A DNA stretch of 64,000 nucleotides, from contig NC_091017.1 in NCBI RefSeq assembly GCF_041296385.1, forward strand, positions 13,138,001-13,202,000. Reading direction: 5' to 3'. Below, piece by piece: positions 21,601-33,655 of the stretch (positions are counted from its first letter, which is position 1; each line of letters begins with the position of its first letter). The notes beneath the pieces were generated by a model that was not told where the DNA came from, searched no databases, and worked only from the letters and a program-made list of their open reading frames with translations. The DNA comes from Aphelocoma coerulescens. Lineage: Eukaryota > Chordata > Aves > Passeriformes > Corvidae. The position numbers and the translations under genes were made by a program.

Positions 21601-24600
21601 ACACAAACCTGATTACTTCTTAAACCACCTGACAATGCACCTCTTGGGCAAGGCTCTCAGATAGTTAGCTTTGTTTACCTGAGAAAAAGGAGAGTAAGCT
21701 TGTTGGCTACATCAAATGCCTTCATGTTTTGTCTTTCCCCACAGGAAACAGTGGGAGCAGTGTCAGGCTTCAAAAGAGTTGGCAAAGCTTCAGCAAAGCC
21801 GAGGTAGGCAAAAGCAGAGGCTCATCCAGCACCACCATTTCTAGAGACAGATGAATGCAAATGGACAGCAACTTTCGCAGTAAATCATCTTCCTCTGCCC
21901 TCAAGAGCTTCATTTTACACAGGATGGTGTTTTATACAATATGACTTCTGCTACTTGGGAAGGCTCACACTGAATATTTGGAAGAATCAGTCAGTGTACC
22001 AACTGATAGTTGGATTCTTATTTTCATAACCCAAGGAATATAAACATCCTTTCCTGTTTTTATTTTACTTTCTAAAACAAAAGCTTGCATTGAGAGAGAA
22101 CCTGGAACACTTGGGAAAGAGGCTGGTAACACAGAATCACCCTGAGGTACAAAAAGGGGGTAGATTTATTTATTCTTTTAAGAAAAAGAGAGGAAAAGCT
22201 AATCCAAACAAACCATATGCATTCTGTCTTGTTGGTCAGGTATGGAGAAATCACATCAAACACCCAAATTACACCATGTCTTTGGAAACATGAAACACAA
22301 GCTAGTCTGTCTAATTATGCTCATTTTACAGCTTCACTGCATAAGCTAAAGAAATTAATGCTTCAGGCAGTTACCCAACAATAATTATTGGCAAAACCCC
22401 CATCATTAAAATCATGTTGTGAAACTGGATAAAAGTAAGGCCTGTTTTGATCAGACCCCACATCAATGTACTGCACACAATCAGCCTGTACAGTCATGCA
22501 CTGTGCCCAAAATCAGGCTTTCTTTTATCACTACCCTGAGCTGACGTGATTGCACTATCCTGAGCATGGGCACTATGATGTAAACAAGACATAACATCTC
22601 ATCTGAGAGTCTAAATGACAACACACAACAGACAAAAAATGACTGAAACCAACAAGTTTGATCTCTATACAGCTATTTCAAAATGTGCTTTAAAATATTC
22701 AAGTAAAACTAAAATTCATGAACACCATGACAAAGAGAAGCACATGTATTTCATTCTGCTAATTGCAGTAACCCTGTCACTACAGTCAAAGTTTCTTACT
22801 CCAGATACGTCAGAAACAGATTGCTGTTCAAGCTATTGGACAAGTTCATATTATGGCAGGTACTACTTAGTACTATCTCAGTTACTACCGCAAAGATATA
22901 TATCTATATTTTTAGTGCATATGCTTGATCTTTTCCCCCAGAGAAAAACAGAAGTGGCACATTTAAAGCAGATGCATGAAACATAACATTTTTGAAGTGG
23001 CATCAGTGACAGTAGCAGTAAGTGCTGGCAGCATGTTAGCATTTGGCTAATTGAGCCATTCAGGTTAATGAGCTTCACAGTTATGAGGATCAACTGGAAA
23101 AAAATAATTTAAGACCATAAGCACTGAGAGCTTGCTCATCCAAGTTTCCAGAAGAATCCTATTTGTATCAAGGAGGAATGAAGACACAAATCAGTGGGTG
23201 AAAAGAGCCCCTTCCACAGCCCCACATACCCCCCAAGAAAACAGGACTCTCCCAGACACCCCCTATTTGAGATGCCAAACTGAAATGCCAAAACAAGCCC
23301 CTTAGTGACAGCAAACTGTGCAGACTCTCCAACTCCTTCCTTCCAGCAGAATAATTAACAATGCTGGCAAGTACATTATCATAGACTTTAGCGTTAACAC
23401 CCCCACTGCAAAGAACAAAGGCGGTTCACATCCCTCCCAAGCTCCTGCTGCAGACTGGGTGCTGATTCTGACAAGTTGCTCTGTGCCAATTTAGATTCCT
23501 TTCACATTTGGAAGATTATGTGCATAGCCACAAGCTAAAGAATACTTTTTCAGTTATGCTGGAAAGCACGGAAAACAGTGTTCTGAAAACCTGCAAGCCA
23601 GCCTGGATCACCTCCTGGTCTCTCTGTTGATTTAGCTGTCTTTGTGAAGAACTCAAACAAATCGTTTGTAACAATCACATATAGTATCCTTTATCTCAAA
23701 GGGTCCTAAAGTTCTGCTAGACTGAGACTGGATCTTGCATGCTCATTACCAGTCACCCTTTCCCCTGGATAGGCCTAAAGGTTGGAAGAAGCCAGATATC
23801 TGTAAAAGTAGGTGCTAAACACTTCCAGCAAGAGGCTTTTTCCCACTTCAGATACACAATAAGCAGCTGACAACAGGCAGCAATATTTCAGCAATGGGCA
23901 AAACTTCAGCCCTGGCCAATGTACAGGCGCTCATAGCCACTCTACACTGGAGGGAGGCTACTGGGAGAACGTTGTGGTGACACCTGTGTTAGCTGCCCAG
24001 GTGGAGCCTGCTCATCTTGTTATCATCACTTGTTAGTAGAGTCCAACTCGAAAATCTAGTAAGGTGCCAAGTTGTTTTGGAGGCTTATTTTGATACAAAG
24101 GCAACAAGAGTGGTTTGCTACTTATGTCTGGTGGCTGCACAGACGTCATTTGGATACAACTTCATGGATACAATCCACCCCCAGGGCATTTTGAGATTAA
24201 TACAATACACTCAGCAAGATGTTTCCTGCACTACTGCAGGTGCTGTGAGGTGTTACAGATCAAAAAGGATATGCAAGTGGATTCTCTGGTATTTCTGATC
24301 CATGGTGCCAAGAGCAGACCTCAGGTTACTGCATTTTGGTTTTAGTTATCCACCCCAACTGGTCTGAGTGCCACCCTAACCCAAGCATTGTCCTTCTGCA
24401 TACATCAAACTTTTACTCCATGAAGATGGAGGTTTACAACAGAGGAATAATTTCTATAAAACGGCCTTGGGGATGGGACTCTGTTAAACCTTTTTCTCTT
24501 TCTGTCTGCCCCATAGCCAGGACAATCTCTCTACTTGTGACACTGGCATGTGGTTTCTTTTAGAGGTTTCTTTTAGAGTTAGGAAAGGAAGGGGGAACAG

Positions 24601-24644
24601 CTACTTTGTATTTTTAACAGATTCTACTGAGTAAGACTGGATTT
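18651..24644. other. Non-coding DNA, no gene seen
   Basis: This is about 6 kb without a transposon end, RNA gene or domain-bearing frame that I can support. The longest frame (22615-22986, 123 codons) has no recognisable features. A pyrimidine tract with CAG at about 21736-21744 resembles a splice acceptor but leads into no convincing exon. Confidence 0.55.
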
Positions 24645-25100
24645 CTAACAGAAAACCAACAGCGCTAGAGAGGTATGTCTTTCAATGTGCTCAAACAAGT
24701 AATTAAAAAAACCCTCAATCCCAGGTGCTTCACTACAGATACTTAATGTGGCTGTGAATTTATTCAGCAAAATTCTTTTTGAAACAGCTGTCACAAACTC
24801 TCCAAGTGTGACAACAAAAGCTGACATTTCTAGGAGGCAAGTGATGGCAAAGTACAGCAACCTTATCCATGAGGTAACAAACCAAAGAAGATTATCATGC
24901 ACTGGGAAAATGAATGACCCATAAAGAAACAACAGCACTGTAACAATAAACCAAACAATATTCCAGTCAAACCAAGCCAGGCCATCCCTTACCTCTTCTG
25001 TCCCTTCCAAGTACCTCCGGTTGCTAGCATCCGGGATGCACTGTGGCACAGGGGGTTCCCACTTTGTCCAATATTTATATACAGCCTCTCTACAGCGCAA
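24645..25100 (-). other. Unrecognised open frame with membrane-like segments
   Basis: This is a 151-codon frame open from an upstream in-frame TGA, with no AUG before its middle (first in LLEMSAF). I do not recognise it. It has three or more hydrophobic stretches (NIVWFIVTVLLFLYGSFIF, LLWFVTSWIRLLYFAITCLL, MSAFVVTLGEFV), then a hydrophilic tail. The spacing of hydrophobic blocks and a motif like L-x-E-x-x-x-AV near the end of them recall the N-terminus of the ERVL gag at 16802-17911. It could be a relic of a related gag. About one frame this long is expected by chance in 64 kb of this composition, so it may mean nothing. Confidence 0.25.
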
Positions 25101-28100
25101 CCCTCAAGAGCTGGGAAACATAGTTTCTGCACCTTTTACAGAAAAAAAAGTCCCTCTCACAGAGAGAAAACCTGTTTTTCACCTGACCTTTGTCAGCTGA
25201 GGATGCTGCACTACCTTTGGATGTAAGTAGTAACAATGGATATGAGCTGCCTTGTTTACTCAATGTTAAGTATTAATAAGGCCTGTGCTATCTCAGCCAT
25301 GGCCACACCGCACTAGGCAAGATTTCCCAGCATAAGCAGCTTTACACAAACACCAGCCCAACCTCTGTGAAGGACAGTGCATCCCAGGAATAAAAGGAGT
25401 TAAAGGTATTTCCATGTCGCTCAGAAGAACCATGTGGTAAAATAAAGGGTGGGGAAAACTATAAATCCATGTTTGCAGAAAACTCAGCTGTTTATCAGTC
25501 ACAGAATGCTTATTTTCATCTTCAAGAAATACAGATTTCACCTTTGGAGATGACTTCTGGGTTTCCTCACAAATAAATAACTACTGCTCAGCAGACAAAG
25601 AAACAATTGTCCCCAGTCTGGGGGGATTAATCTTTTCAGTTTCTTAGACACAGTGGAAATTTTGTTATCTGCTGCCATGGAGAGGGAAAGCTAGCAAAAG
25701 TTTTATTGCAGCACATTCTCAGGATTCTAAACATACCATGTCACATACACACTGTAATGAGTTTTATTTTAACTGCTTTTGGAGATTGCTTTAGTAGACA
25801 TTGAAATTAAATAACCAGCTCTGCTCACTGAATGAAAGGAAAACTGTAACAGGATACATAAAAGGTCTCATTATTCTACAGAGGGCCTTGCACATAACCC
25901 AGACAGGAGGGATGTGGTAACTATCCCATAGAAGTATTCTTCTTCTTGTGTGCTTAAAAACAACAAAAAAGGCAAAAAATTCCAAAAAACCCTAAATTCC
26001 ACATTATCATGGACCCATCATTTGCATGTATCCATCCTTCATCAGGGTGACACACAGGTGTCATGGCTACAAGCTGGTTAGTCATGCACCAGCACTAAGG
26101 GAGCTTCCCACCCTGCAACATTACCATGTCCTTATGGGCAGGCATCTGCCTCTCAAGCTTACATTTTCAGTTTCCTCCTATTTTAAATGCTCTATTCTAC
26201 CCTCCTTTCCCACCTATAGCCTCTCTTTGACAACTCCAGTCTGGGGAATTGATGCATTGGGAAAACTATTCGGCTCGCTCTGAAGCAAGGAGAAGGGGAT
26301 GTTCTTCACATCTTGAGGAAACAAAGTACTATTTTCCACATTTACTGTACTAAGATAAGTGCAGCTGTACTTGGATCTCAAATGCTGACCTGTGTCCCAA
26401 CTTTATTTGTTCTACCCCACATAAATGAGCTATCTACCCATTAAAAAAACAACCTCTCTTCCCCAACCTCCTTTTTGCCCCTGCCTTCTAAAGGCAATTT
26501 GGCTTCAATCAGATTTTCAATGGAAATTTTCATTTCCATTTTCTTCTGTGAGAGCAAAAAGAGGTTGCACCAGATGCCTGATCCTGGTGTGTCCACACAC
26601 AGAGTTACTAAGCAATAAGCCTGTAGGTGAAAACCAATCCAACAAAAGGCATGACAGAAAACAACTCGAATCCAATTGACTCTAAGTTTTTCTTTGCAAT
26701 TTTGCAATTAAGAAGAAAATATATTTTAGAACAACTTTTTTCATATATCATAGGATCTACTACACATGAAACACTGCTTTTACTGACTACCCTGAGCCTG
26801 CCTCATTCTCTGTGTTGGGTCATGTTCAATATTTCACTAAGAGACCTCTAAGCTAGTGCTTGATTTTGGCAGCTCCGAGAGGTTACTAGTTTTGCAGTTC
26901 AAAGCAAAGGACTTAAGACACTGCCAATATTTGGAAACATTCCCCACCAATGACAAGGAAGAGCAAAAATCACACTGACAAATGATTTCAACATCAAAAA
27001 TGGAAATGCATTGGTGTTATGCTGCATGTACTTTGTCCCTACTTCTGAAGATAATCTTTCGTCCTCCTTGCAGACATAATGCAGGAAGCCATTGCCACAG
27101 GAAGATTGAACCTCAAACCACTTCACTACAAACAAAGACAAATGTTCCTTTCCAGCCATTATGAGCTTGTTCAGCTTCATTCTGTACTTCAGTTTAATGT
27201 TTGGATGCTGTTTACATTTGTTCAGATAAAATAAAAAGCACATAACAACAATTCACACCTACCCTGCCTATGCACAAGAACACAAATGAAAGATGCAAGT
27301 GGGGAGAAGATTTTGTAAGATAAAAGACCACTAAGTGGCAACACTCCATCAGAATTCACTGAGAGCAAAGAAACTTGGTTTTGGGCAGAAGTCCCCAGAA
27401 TTTTTTTAAGAACATTTTGCAGTATCAATACTAGAGGTTATGGATACCTGGCTAGTAGTCATTGCCTCACAAATGTTAGAAGAGCTTCCTTGGTAGATCA
27501 TAAAGCATGTGAAAAGAGACATCAGTTACCCTTAAACCACCAGGAAAACACTAACAAAATCTTCAGATATTAGAGGTCCAGACAGTCCTTTAGGTAATGC
27601 TGGGGACAGCCCCCAAAGCAGTCTTTTCTAGCAGTTCCCCAGCCTGTATCATGCCTTCTTCCTTCAGCTGGTCTCACACTCCTTCAGTATTCATTTATCC
27701 TTACTTTACAAGTGCAAAGAACTTGGAGTTTTCCTAAAATCTGGGGAGAGCTGAGTGGCAGAATTTGCACATGGGAAGTCATCTGTCTGAAGAGGATCTT
27801 TTGCCCGGGAGTACCCATATGTACTGTACCCATATGTACTGTACTCCTAGTTTCTCATTCCTCGCTCATCCTCCTTCCCTGGACTTCATTAGCACTTAAA
27901 GAGTACACGATGTGATTACCCCTTAATTTCTCATCTCTTGTGCCATTTATCACCACTGCCTTCTATCTCTCACTATTGAGATTTGCTACACTAAATTTCC
28001 TAATCCATGACACACTGCATTGCCTCCCCCAGCCCTTTCTCTCTCTCCCCCCAGTCTTCATTCCCTCCTGCTGGTTCACTACCAGTGAGGAGCCCCTCAA

Positions 28101-29269
28101 CCAGCTGCATTTCCACCCACCCGCCTTCCCCAGCCTGTTACAACTCAGTGTTGTTTGTGTACACCTGCCCAGGACTCACAGCAACAGGGACAGGGACAGG
28201 GACATGGCTCCCAGGGCACGAGACCATAAAAGTGTGTCAAAGCACACCCCTGGGAATGCTCTCGGTCAGCAGCAGGGAAGGGAAATGAGCCATTTAAAAA
28301 AAAAAAGTTTCAGAAGCAAAAACATGTAGGAAAGGAAAAAAACTAGAGAGAATGAGAGAACTGCTCATTATTACATTAGGAAACCTAAACTATTTATAAG
28401 CACTACATCTATCACTTCAATTATACGTTTCTAAATGAGGCTGAAGCAAGATATCCATAATTATTACTGAAATGCCATTTTTACATTAGCCTGACAGTTG
28501 TGCACATTCCTCACAAAATGCAATAAGCAAACTGCCAATTTATTTTTTTCTGTAAATTATAGATAAATTAATCTAAATATCTCTTTTGCAATAGACTTGA
28601 TTTTTAACCCAGAATTTCTATTTCCTTTAAACAGCATAAAGTTGCACAAAGCATCCTTTTCCCCTCCATCTCCTCTTTTAGGGAGCTTTTTCCTGCCCTA
28701 TTCTGTTTAGTCTATGGATGCTCAGAGGAAGAAGTGACATTAAAAAGGCTTGTTTAGCTTGCTTGATAAGACTGTGTTATTCCTTACTCCTCTTCCCCGC
28801 TTCTCTTCCATTTGTCCTTTTGTGAAACTCTTTCTTACAGCTTCTAACACTATCTGCTCCACTCTCCTCTTTTCTGTCACTTTGCCTCTTGCTTCCTTAG
28901 CTGTGAGGAACACTGGAGGTGATGTCTGCAGCCCAGGGATAGGTGTCCTTCATTTGGAGAGAGCAGGAGCAGCCCAGCCCCTGCCCTCACAGCCCCAAAG
29001 CTGGTCATGCTGCACATTTGGGGGCTCACCCCAAGTGACCGTATGGTCTAGAGACCACTATACTGTGCTCTTTTACCCCTTCATTCTCCCATCTGTGCAT
29101 CCCTTGTGCTCAGGGATTTGTTATCCTGGTAATTCTTTCTCTCCCTTGCTAGCACAACCAGCTTTATTTCCAGTCTTCCTTTTCTCGCTCATCACTGCTG
29201 GAAACACTACTCCATTCCTATAAAAGGAGGGAGCTTTACAAACCACAAACTTTGTCTTTAGACAAAGGA
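25101..29269. other. Non-coding DNA, small tandem repeats only
   Basis: No gene is seen. The stretch contains a 15-bp perfect duplication (27811-27840) and three ACAGGG units (about 28184-28204). A 157-codon frame at 28750-29223 is pyrimidine-rich, has no domain and looks incidental. Confidence 0.5.
27811..27840. repeat. 15-bp tandem duplication
   Basis: GTACCCATATGTACT occurs twice in perfect tandem, followed by a further GTACT. Each unit contains the palindrome-like CATATG core. Confidence 0.9.
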
Positions 29270-30438
29270 AGTAGAGGCATAAGGTTGGTGAAGGAAAGGC
29301 TGTGGATGTTGCTTACATGGACTTCAGTAAAGCCTTTGACACTGTTTCCCACAGCATTCTCCTGGAGAAATGGGCTGCTCATGGCTAGGACAGTGTACTC
29401 TTCGTTGGGTTAAAAACAGCTGGGTGCCAAACCCAAAGAGTGGTGGTGAATGGAGTTAAATCCAGCTGGAGGCCAGTTACTACTGGAGGTTCCCCAGGGC
29501 TCAGTATTTGGGCCTCTTGAATATCTTTATAAATGATTTAGGCAAAGGGATCAAGTCCACCCTTAGTCATTTTGCAGGCAACACCAACCTAGGTGAGAAC
29601 ATTGATCTGATGAAGGGTAGGAGGACTCTGCAGAGGGATCTGGACAGGCTGGATCAATGGGTCAAGGCCAGTTGTGTGAGGCTCAACACGGCCAAGTGCC
29701 AGGTCCTGCTCTTGGGCTGCAACAACCCCAGGCAGCAACACAGGCTGGGGCAGAGTGGCTGGAAAACTGCCCAGTAGAAAAGGACCAGGGGGTGCTGGTC
29801 AACAGCAGCTGAGCATGAGCCAGCTGTGCCCAGGTGGCCAAGAAGGCCGATGGCATCCTGACCTGGATCAGCTGGACCAGCCAGCAGGACCAGGGCCATG
29901 ATTGTCCCCCTGTACTCAGCACTAGTGAAGCTGCACCCCAAATCCTGTGTTCGGTTCCTGCCCCTCCATTCAGGAAGGACACTGAGGTGTTAGAGCTTGT
30001 CCAGATAAGGACAATGGAGCTGGGGAAGAGTCTGGAGCACAAGTCCAGTGAGGAGCGGCTGAGGATGTTTAGTCTGGAGAAAAGGAGGATTAGGGGAGAC
30101 CTTATCACTCTCTACAACTCCCTTAAAGGAGGTTGTGGCCACATGGGGGTTGGTCTCTTCTCCCAATTAAAAAGCAAACAGGACAAGAGGAAACAGCCTC
30201 AAGTCATGCCAGGGGAGATTTAGACTGGATATTAGGGAACATTTCTTACTGAAAGGGGGGTCAGGCACTAGAATGGGCTGCTCAGGGAACTGGTGGAGTC
30301 ACCATTCCTGGATGTATGTAAAAGATGTGTAGATGCGGCACTTGAAACATGGTTTAGTGGTGGGCTTGGCAGTGGCTGGGTTAATGTTGGACTCAATGAC
30401 CTTAGAGGTCTTTTCCTACCTTAACAATTCTGTGATTC
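29270..30438 (+). mobile_element. CR1 LINE, RT C-terminal half and 3' UTR
   Basis: In sense orientation the sequence shows the CR1 RT text DFSKAFDTVSHSIL (about 29319-29362), SWRPVTTGGSPGLSIW in broken form, and then the palm motif. There the usual FADD reads FAGNTN (about 29571-29588), so the catalytic Asp pair is lost. Later CR1 text includes EERLRMFSLEKRRIRGDLI (about 30052-30108). The end is TTAACAATTCTGTGATTCTT, the typical CR1 terminus. It is 5'-truncated with several frame breaks and is inactive. Confidence 0.9.
29508..30223 (+). pseudogene. CR1 ORF2 reverse-transcriptase remnants
   Basis: Two overlapping open pieces (29508-29777 and 29834-30223) carry CR1 RT C-terminal text. The first starts with MGLLNIFINDLGKGIKSTLS and includes DLDRLDQWVKASC. 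The second includes the LGKSLEHKSSEERLRMFSLE region. They lie in different frames, with stops between them. Neither starts at a natural start codon of the LINE. Confidence 0.75.
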
Positions 30439-31271
30439 TTGAAGAGGTGAGATACATTTTCCAAGATCAAGCAGCCCTTACTGAGCAGGCCTGAGCAGAG
30501 AGCCTTTAGAGGTGCTGATTTACTACTGTATATTTTAGTTTGCAAGAGAGGTAATGGTAGTCTAAATATTCGCTCTCACCATATATAACTTCTTTGCCAG
30601 TGCAGAGAAAGATTTAAGCCACATGCAAAGTAAAACCTTTTCTAGGACAGACTTTTACTTTTTTTCAAAATAAATTGTTATAGCAACAGGAGTTGTTTGG
30701 AGTGGTTGGGCAGAAGCCCCAATAGATACTCCCTACTGTCACTTATTTTTTATCACTCTCCATATAGGGAACAGTAATAAATCCTTTCATCAGATGACCG
30801 ATGACTTTTTACCAAAAAAAGTGTATTAAAACTAATTATAATACTTGATGGTTGCAGCATAAGCCCTGTCTTCCTTTCTGCCTTCATCCCTTGGCATTCT
30901 ACTTTGAAGATCTACCTGTGCTTTTTGTCCTATTGCCAAGATCATGCTCAAATCTTGACTCTGACCTGGCTTTCAGGACCTTGTCTGGTTTCTAAGATTT
31001 GATCCACTGTAACCACAAACACTTTTAATACCCCCTTTGTATCCACTTTGAGCTGTAAATGCTGCTTTGACTCTGTTGAGCTACCAGGCTGTATTGTTAG
31101 AGGAGTGCCTGTCTTACAACTCTGTCCTCATTTTCTATTTACCTACTGCCATTTCTGCCTGGTCAGTTGTTGGAGGTTAGGACTTTTTTTTCTTTTTTTC
31201 TTTTCTGTCAGCGAATTTTCTCCCATTTGTTGCCTAAGAGATGATAATGACAATAATTAAGAGACAAAAGG
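30439..31271. other. Non-coding DNA, no gene seen
   Basis: This AT-rich spacer lies between the CR1 tail and the LTR stack. It has a T-rich strip at about 31183-31205 and nothing else recognisable. Confidence 0.5.
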
Positions 31272-32815
31272 TGTGGCTGGGAGGAGGAGGAGGGGGAAGG
31301 GTGCAGTATACTACCATCTCTTAGCTGGGGCACTTTCTCTTGGGAAGTGCAGAGATACCTTGAGATTTTGGCTGGGGGTGAGGGGCTGGGCTCGGCCCTC
31401 GATCCCTCTCTTGCTCTCGTGACCAGAGGGGGGACAGTCATGGTCTTGGTGCTGAGCTGCTACTGCAGGGAGAATTCGCTGCCGTGGCAGAGTTCTGTCC
31501 TTCACTGCTTCTCCTACCTTGGGTGAGCCTTTGCTCATAAGAGTGGCCATTGTACTGGGACCTTTTCAACACCTGACCTCACTGGGAAGGACCCTCACCA
31601 TCTGCTTGGCCTCAGGGGAAAATCCAGGACCCTGACCCCCTGCAGAGGGAGTGTCTCCTGGTTGCTTGCAGGAGCCTGGCTGCAGCTGCCCAGCCCTGCT
31701 GTTTCTGCTGCTGCTTCGGGCTTTTTGCTACACTTTAACCTGACATCCCATGTCCCCCTGACCCCCGTGGCTCCTGACATGGCTTTGGTGTTTTTCCTAC
31801 ATTGTGTCTGCCACCCTGGCTGTTCTTGCCTCTGCCATTCCAGCCTGCTGCTCCGAAGTTCCTGCTCTAGTCCATTTCATGACCCAGAGGGGCACTGAGA
31901 CTGGCTGCTGCTGACTTTCGGTGGGGGAAGACATGCAGACAATCAATGTGATTGGTAATGCAAGCTTCGTTTATTAGCAATACAGAGGCACTTATATAGT
32001 ATCAGTATATATGCTTGTCAGTTCTTGATTGGTTTAAGCTTACAAAAGTGCATTCTTACTTCTACATAATTGGGTTAGATAAAAGACTACATTTGGCAAG
32101 CTTCTATTATTTATGTTTTGTCTTGAGAGATCAAAAATCCTCCTCCCTTCTCATGGTCAGCACATCTTTATCAGAACAGCACTGTACCTCTTAAAAACTC
32201 CCTTTTTGTTCTCAGGCTTGTTTCTCAAGCAGGCGTTTTCTCATGGAGGCTTTTTCTCATGCAGGCCTTTGCTTGCAGGCTTTTTTTATTGATCTGGTTT
32301 TATCAATAATCCATGTCCCTGATCCTCTAACCATTCTCCAACAGGCTGCTTCCTGTGGGTTTGCAAAGGAAAGCCCCTTCTCTCTCTCTCTGTCTCTCCC
32401 CTCCCAGTGGCGGAGCTGCCATTGCCATGTGGAGAGAGACGGCTGAAACTCGCGCCACAGCGCCCCCTGCAGGAGTGGGGGAATCATCGCAACCGCCCTG
32501 CCCGGCCGGGAGCCACCAGCACCCCTGCCGGCTGTGAGCGGAACTGCACCGAGGGGAAAGGGCCCGCGGCCGAGAGAGGCTGGCACTGGCTTCTGGTTCT
32601 GCTTGCTGCTGCTGCTGTTGTTTTTGTTTGTTTGTCTTGTTTTATATATGTCTATGTATATTCTAGTAAAGAACTGTTATTCCTTTTCCCATATCTTTGC
32701 CTGAAAGCCCTGTAATTTCAAAGTTAAAATAATCTGGAGGGTAGGGGGTCATATTTTCCATTCCAAGGGACGTTCCTGCCCTCCTTGGCAGGCTCCTGTC
32801 TTTCAAACCAAGACA
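31272..32815 (+). repeat. GC-rich LTR, interrupted by a solo LTR
   Basis: The right end reads GTCTTTCAAACCAAGACA at 32798-32815. The 3' 250 bp (TATATATGTCTATG, GTAAAGAACTGTTATTCC, TCTTTGCCTGAAAGCCC) match the LTR at 54421-55363 in opposite orientation. Sense is plus. The left part is GC-rich, and its beginning near 31272 (TGTGGCTGGG) is a guess from the TGTGG start of the other copy. No matching target duplication was found (TCAATA on the right). It was later split at 31909-32343 by a solo LTR of another family. Confidence 0.6.
31909..32343 (-). mobile_element. Solo LTR, second copy (435 bp)
   Basis: It has the same termini as the copy at 13381-13831 (TGCTGACTTT...CTCCAACA on plus), with an independent perfect 6-bp duplication GGCTGC at 31903-31908 and 32344-32349. 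CCAAT (32028-32032), TATA and AATAAA (31970-31975) are conserved. It is shorter mainly through a deletion near 32280. Like the first copy it sits inside another LTR element and has no internal sequence. Confidence 0.92.
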
Positions 32816-32895
32816 TCAATAAAACATCCTTCTTTCAACTTATAACAGCACATTTCACTTGGTGTCTTATGACTGGAAAAATCTTTGCAAGTTAC

Positions 32896-33430
32896 TGTCC
32901 AGTGTATTCTATTACCATCCTCATGAGCTGTGGAAATCAGGTGGGGCAGTGTTTCCTTGCCTCCTGCCCCCAGGCTGTTTTTCTGTTAATGGCCCATCAT
33001 TGTCCTGCCACATGACTCAGAGGTAACTCCCTCTGGACTATCTTCTGTTAATGAGCCTAATCAACACTTGGCCTCATGACTCATTACCCCATTGTGAGAT
33101 GCTCCACCCAGAGGGAGGAACCAAGGATCCCATCATGGATATAATCTGGGACTCTGAACACCAGAGACAACCCTTCCACTGGATTTCCAGAGGACAGGAG
33201 CCACACAGCCACTACTGGACCTTCTGAGGAAGAGCAGACCCTTTTCTACAGGATCACCGCTTCAGAGGACTGCAGCCACCAGACTCCTACCACCACCCTG
33301 ACTAACAGGGACTCAGGTTGTATCTTGACTCCGTCAGTTTAACCCAGTGTTTTCTGCCTTTATTTTGTTTTCCTATTAAATTGTTATTCTGACTTGGTGT
33401 CTCCCACTAGTTTGTTTTCAAACTAGTACA
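32896..33430 (+). repeat. Solo LTR (535 bp), 5-bp duplication GTTAC
   Basis: It starts TGTCCAGTG and ends TTTCAAACTAGTACA, flanked by GTTAC at 32891-32895 and 33431-33435. ATTAAA at about 33375 may be the poly(A) signal, which makes sense plus. It is related to the LTR at 4646-5201. A 5-bp duplication suggests an ERVL-like origin, but the sequence is unlike the LTRs of the 11543-18645 provirus. Confidence 0.8.
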
Positions 33431-33533
33431 GTTACATAGTTACCCTGTCCCTGCATTTGAAGCCTTGCTAATACTCTGCTTTTTTGATTATAGTCTTCTG
33501 CAGCTATGCATTCTCTTGCCTACAAAGAAACAC

Positions 33534-33655
33534 ATAGAATCACAGAACTGTTTGGGTCAGAAGGGATCATCTCATTTCAATCCCCCTGCCAGGGGCAGGG
33601 ATACCTTCCACTAGAGCAGGTTGCTGAAAGCCCCATCCAATCTGGCCTTGCCTAT
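33534..33655 (-). mobile_element. CR1 LINE 3' end fragment
   Basis: The plus strand shows the inverted CR1 terminus ATAGAATCACAGAACTG, then GGGATCATCTCATTTCAATC, CCTGCCAGGGGCAGGGATAC and AGCAGGTTGCTGAAAGCCC. It is only about 120 bp long. Confidence 0.85.

Noticed and set aside
21736..21744. Splice acceptor (TTTCCCCACAG)
   Set aside because: The sequence after it is not a convincing exon in any frame, and no donor with matching phase was found.
22615..22986. 123-codon frame with a hydrophobic middle
   Set aside because: It has no recognisable family, no neighbouring exon or promoter, and a length compatible with chance.
27811..27840. Regulatory tandem element or CRISPR-like array
   Set aside because: There are only two 15-bp units with no spacers. 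It is a simple tandem slip.
28750..29223. 157-codon frame
   Set aside because: It has pyrimidine-driven composition (Leu, Ser, Pro, Phe), no domain and no splice context. About one frame of this size is expected by chance.
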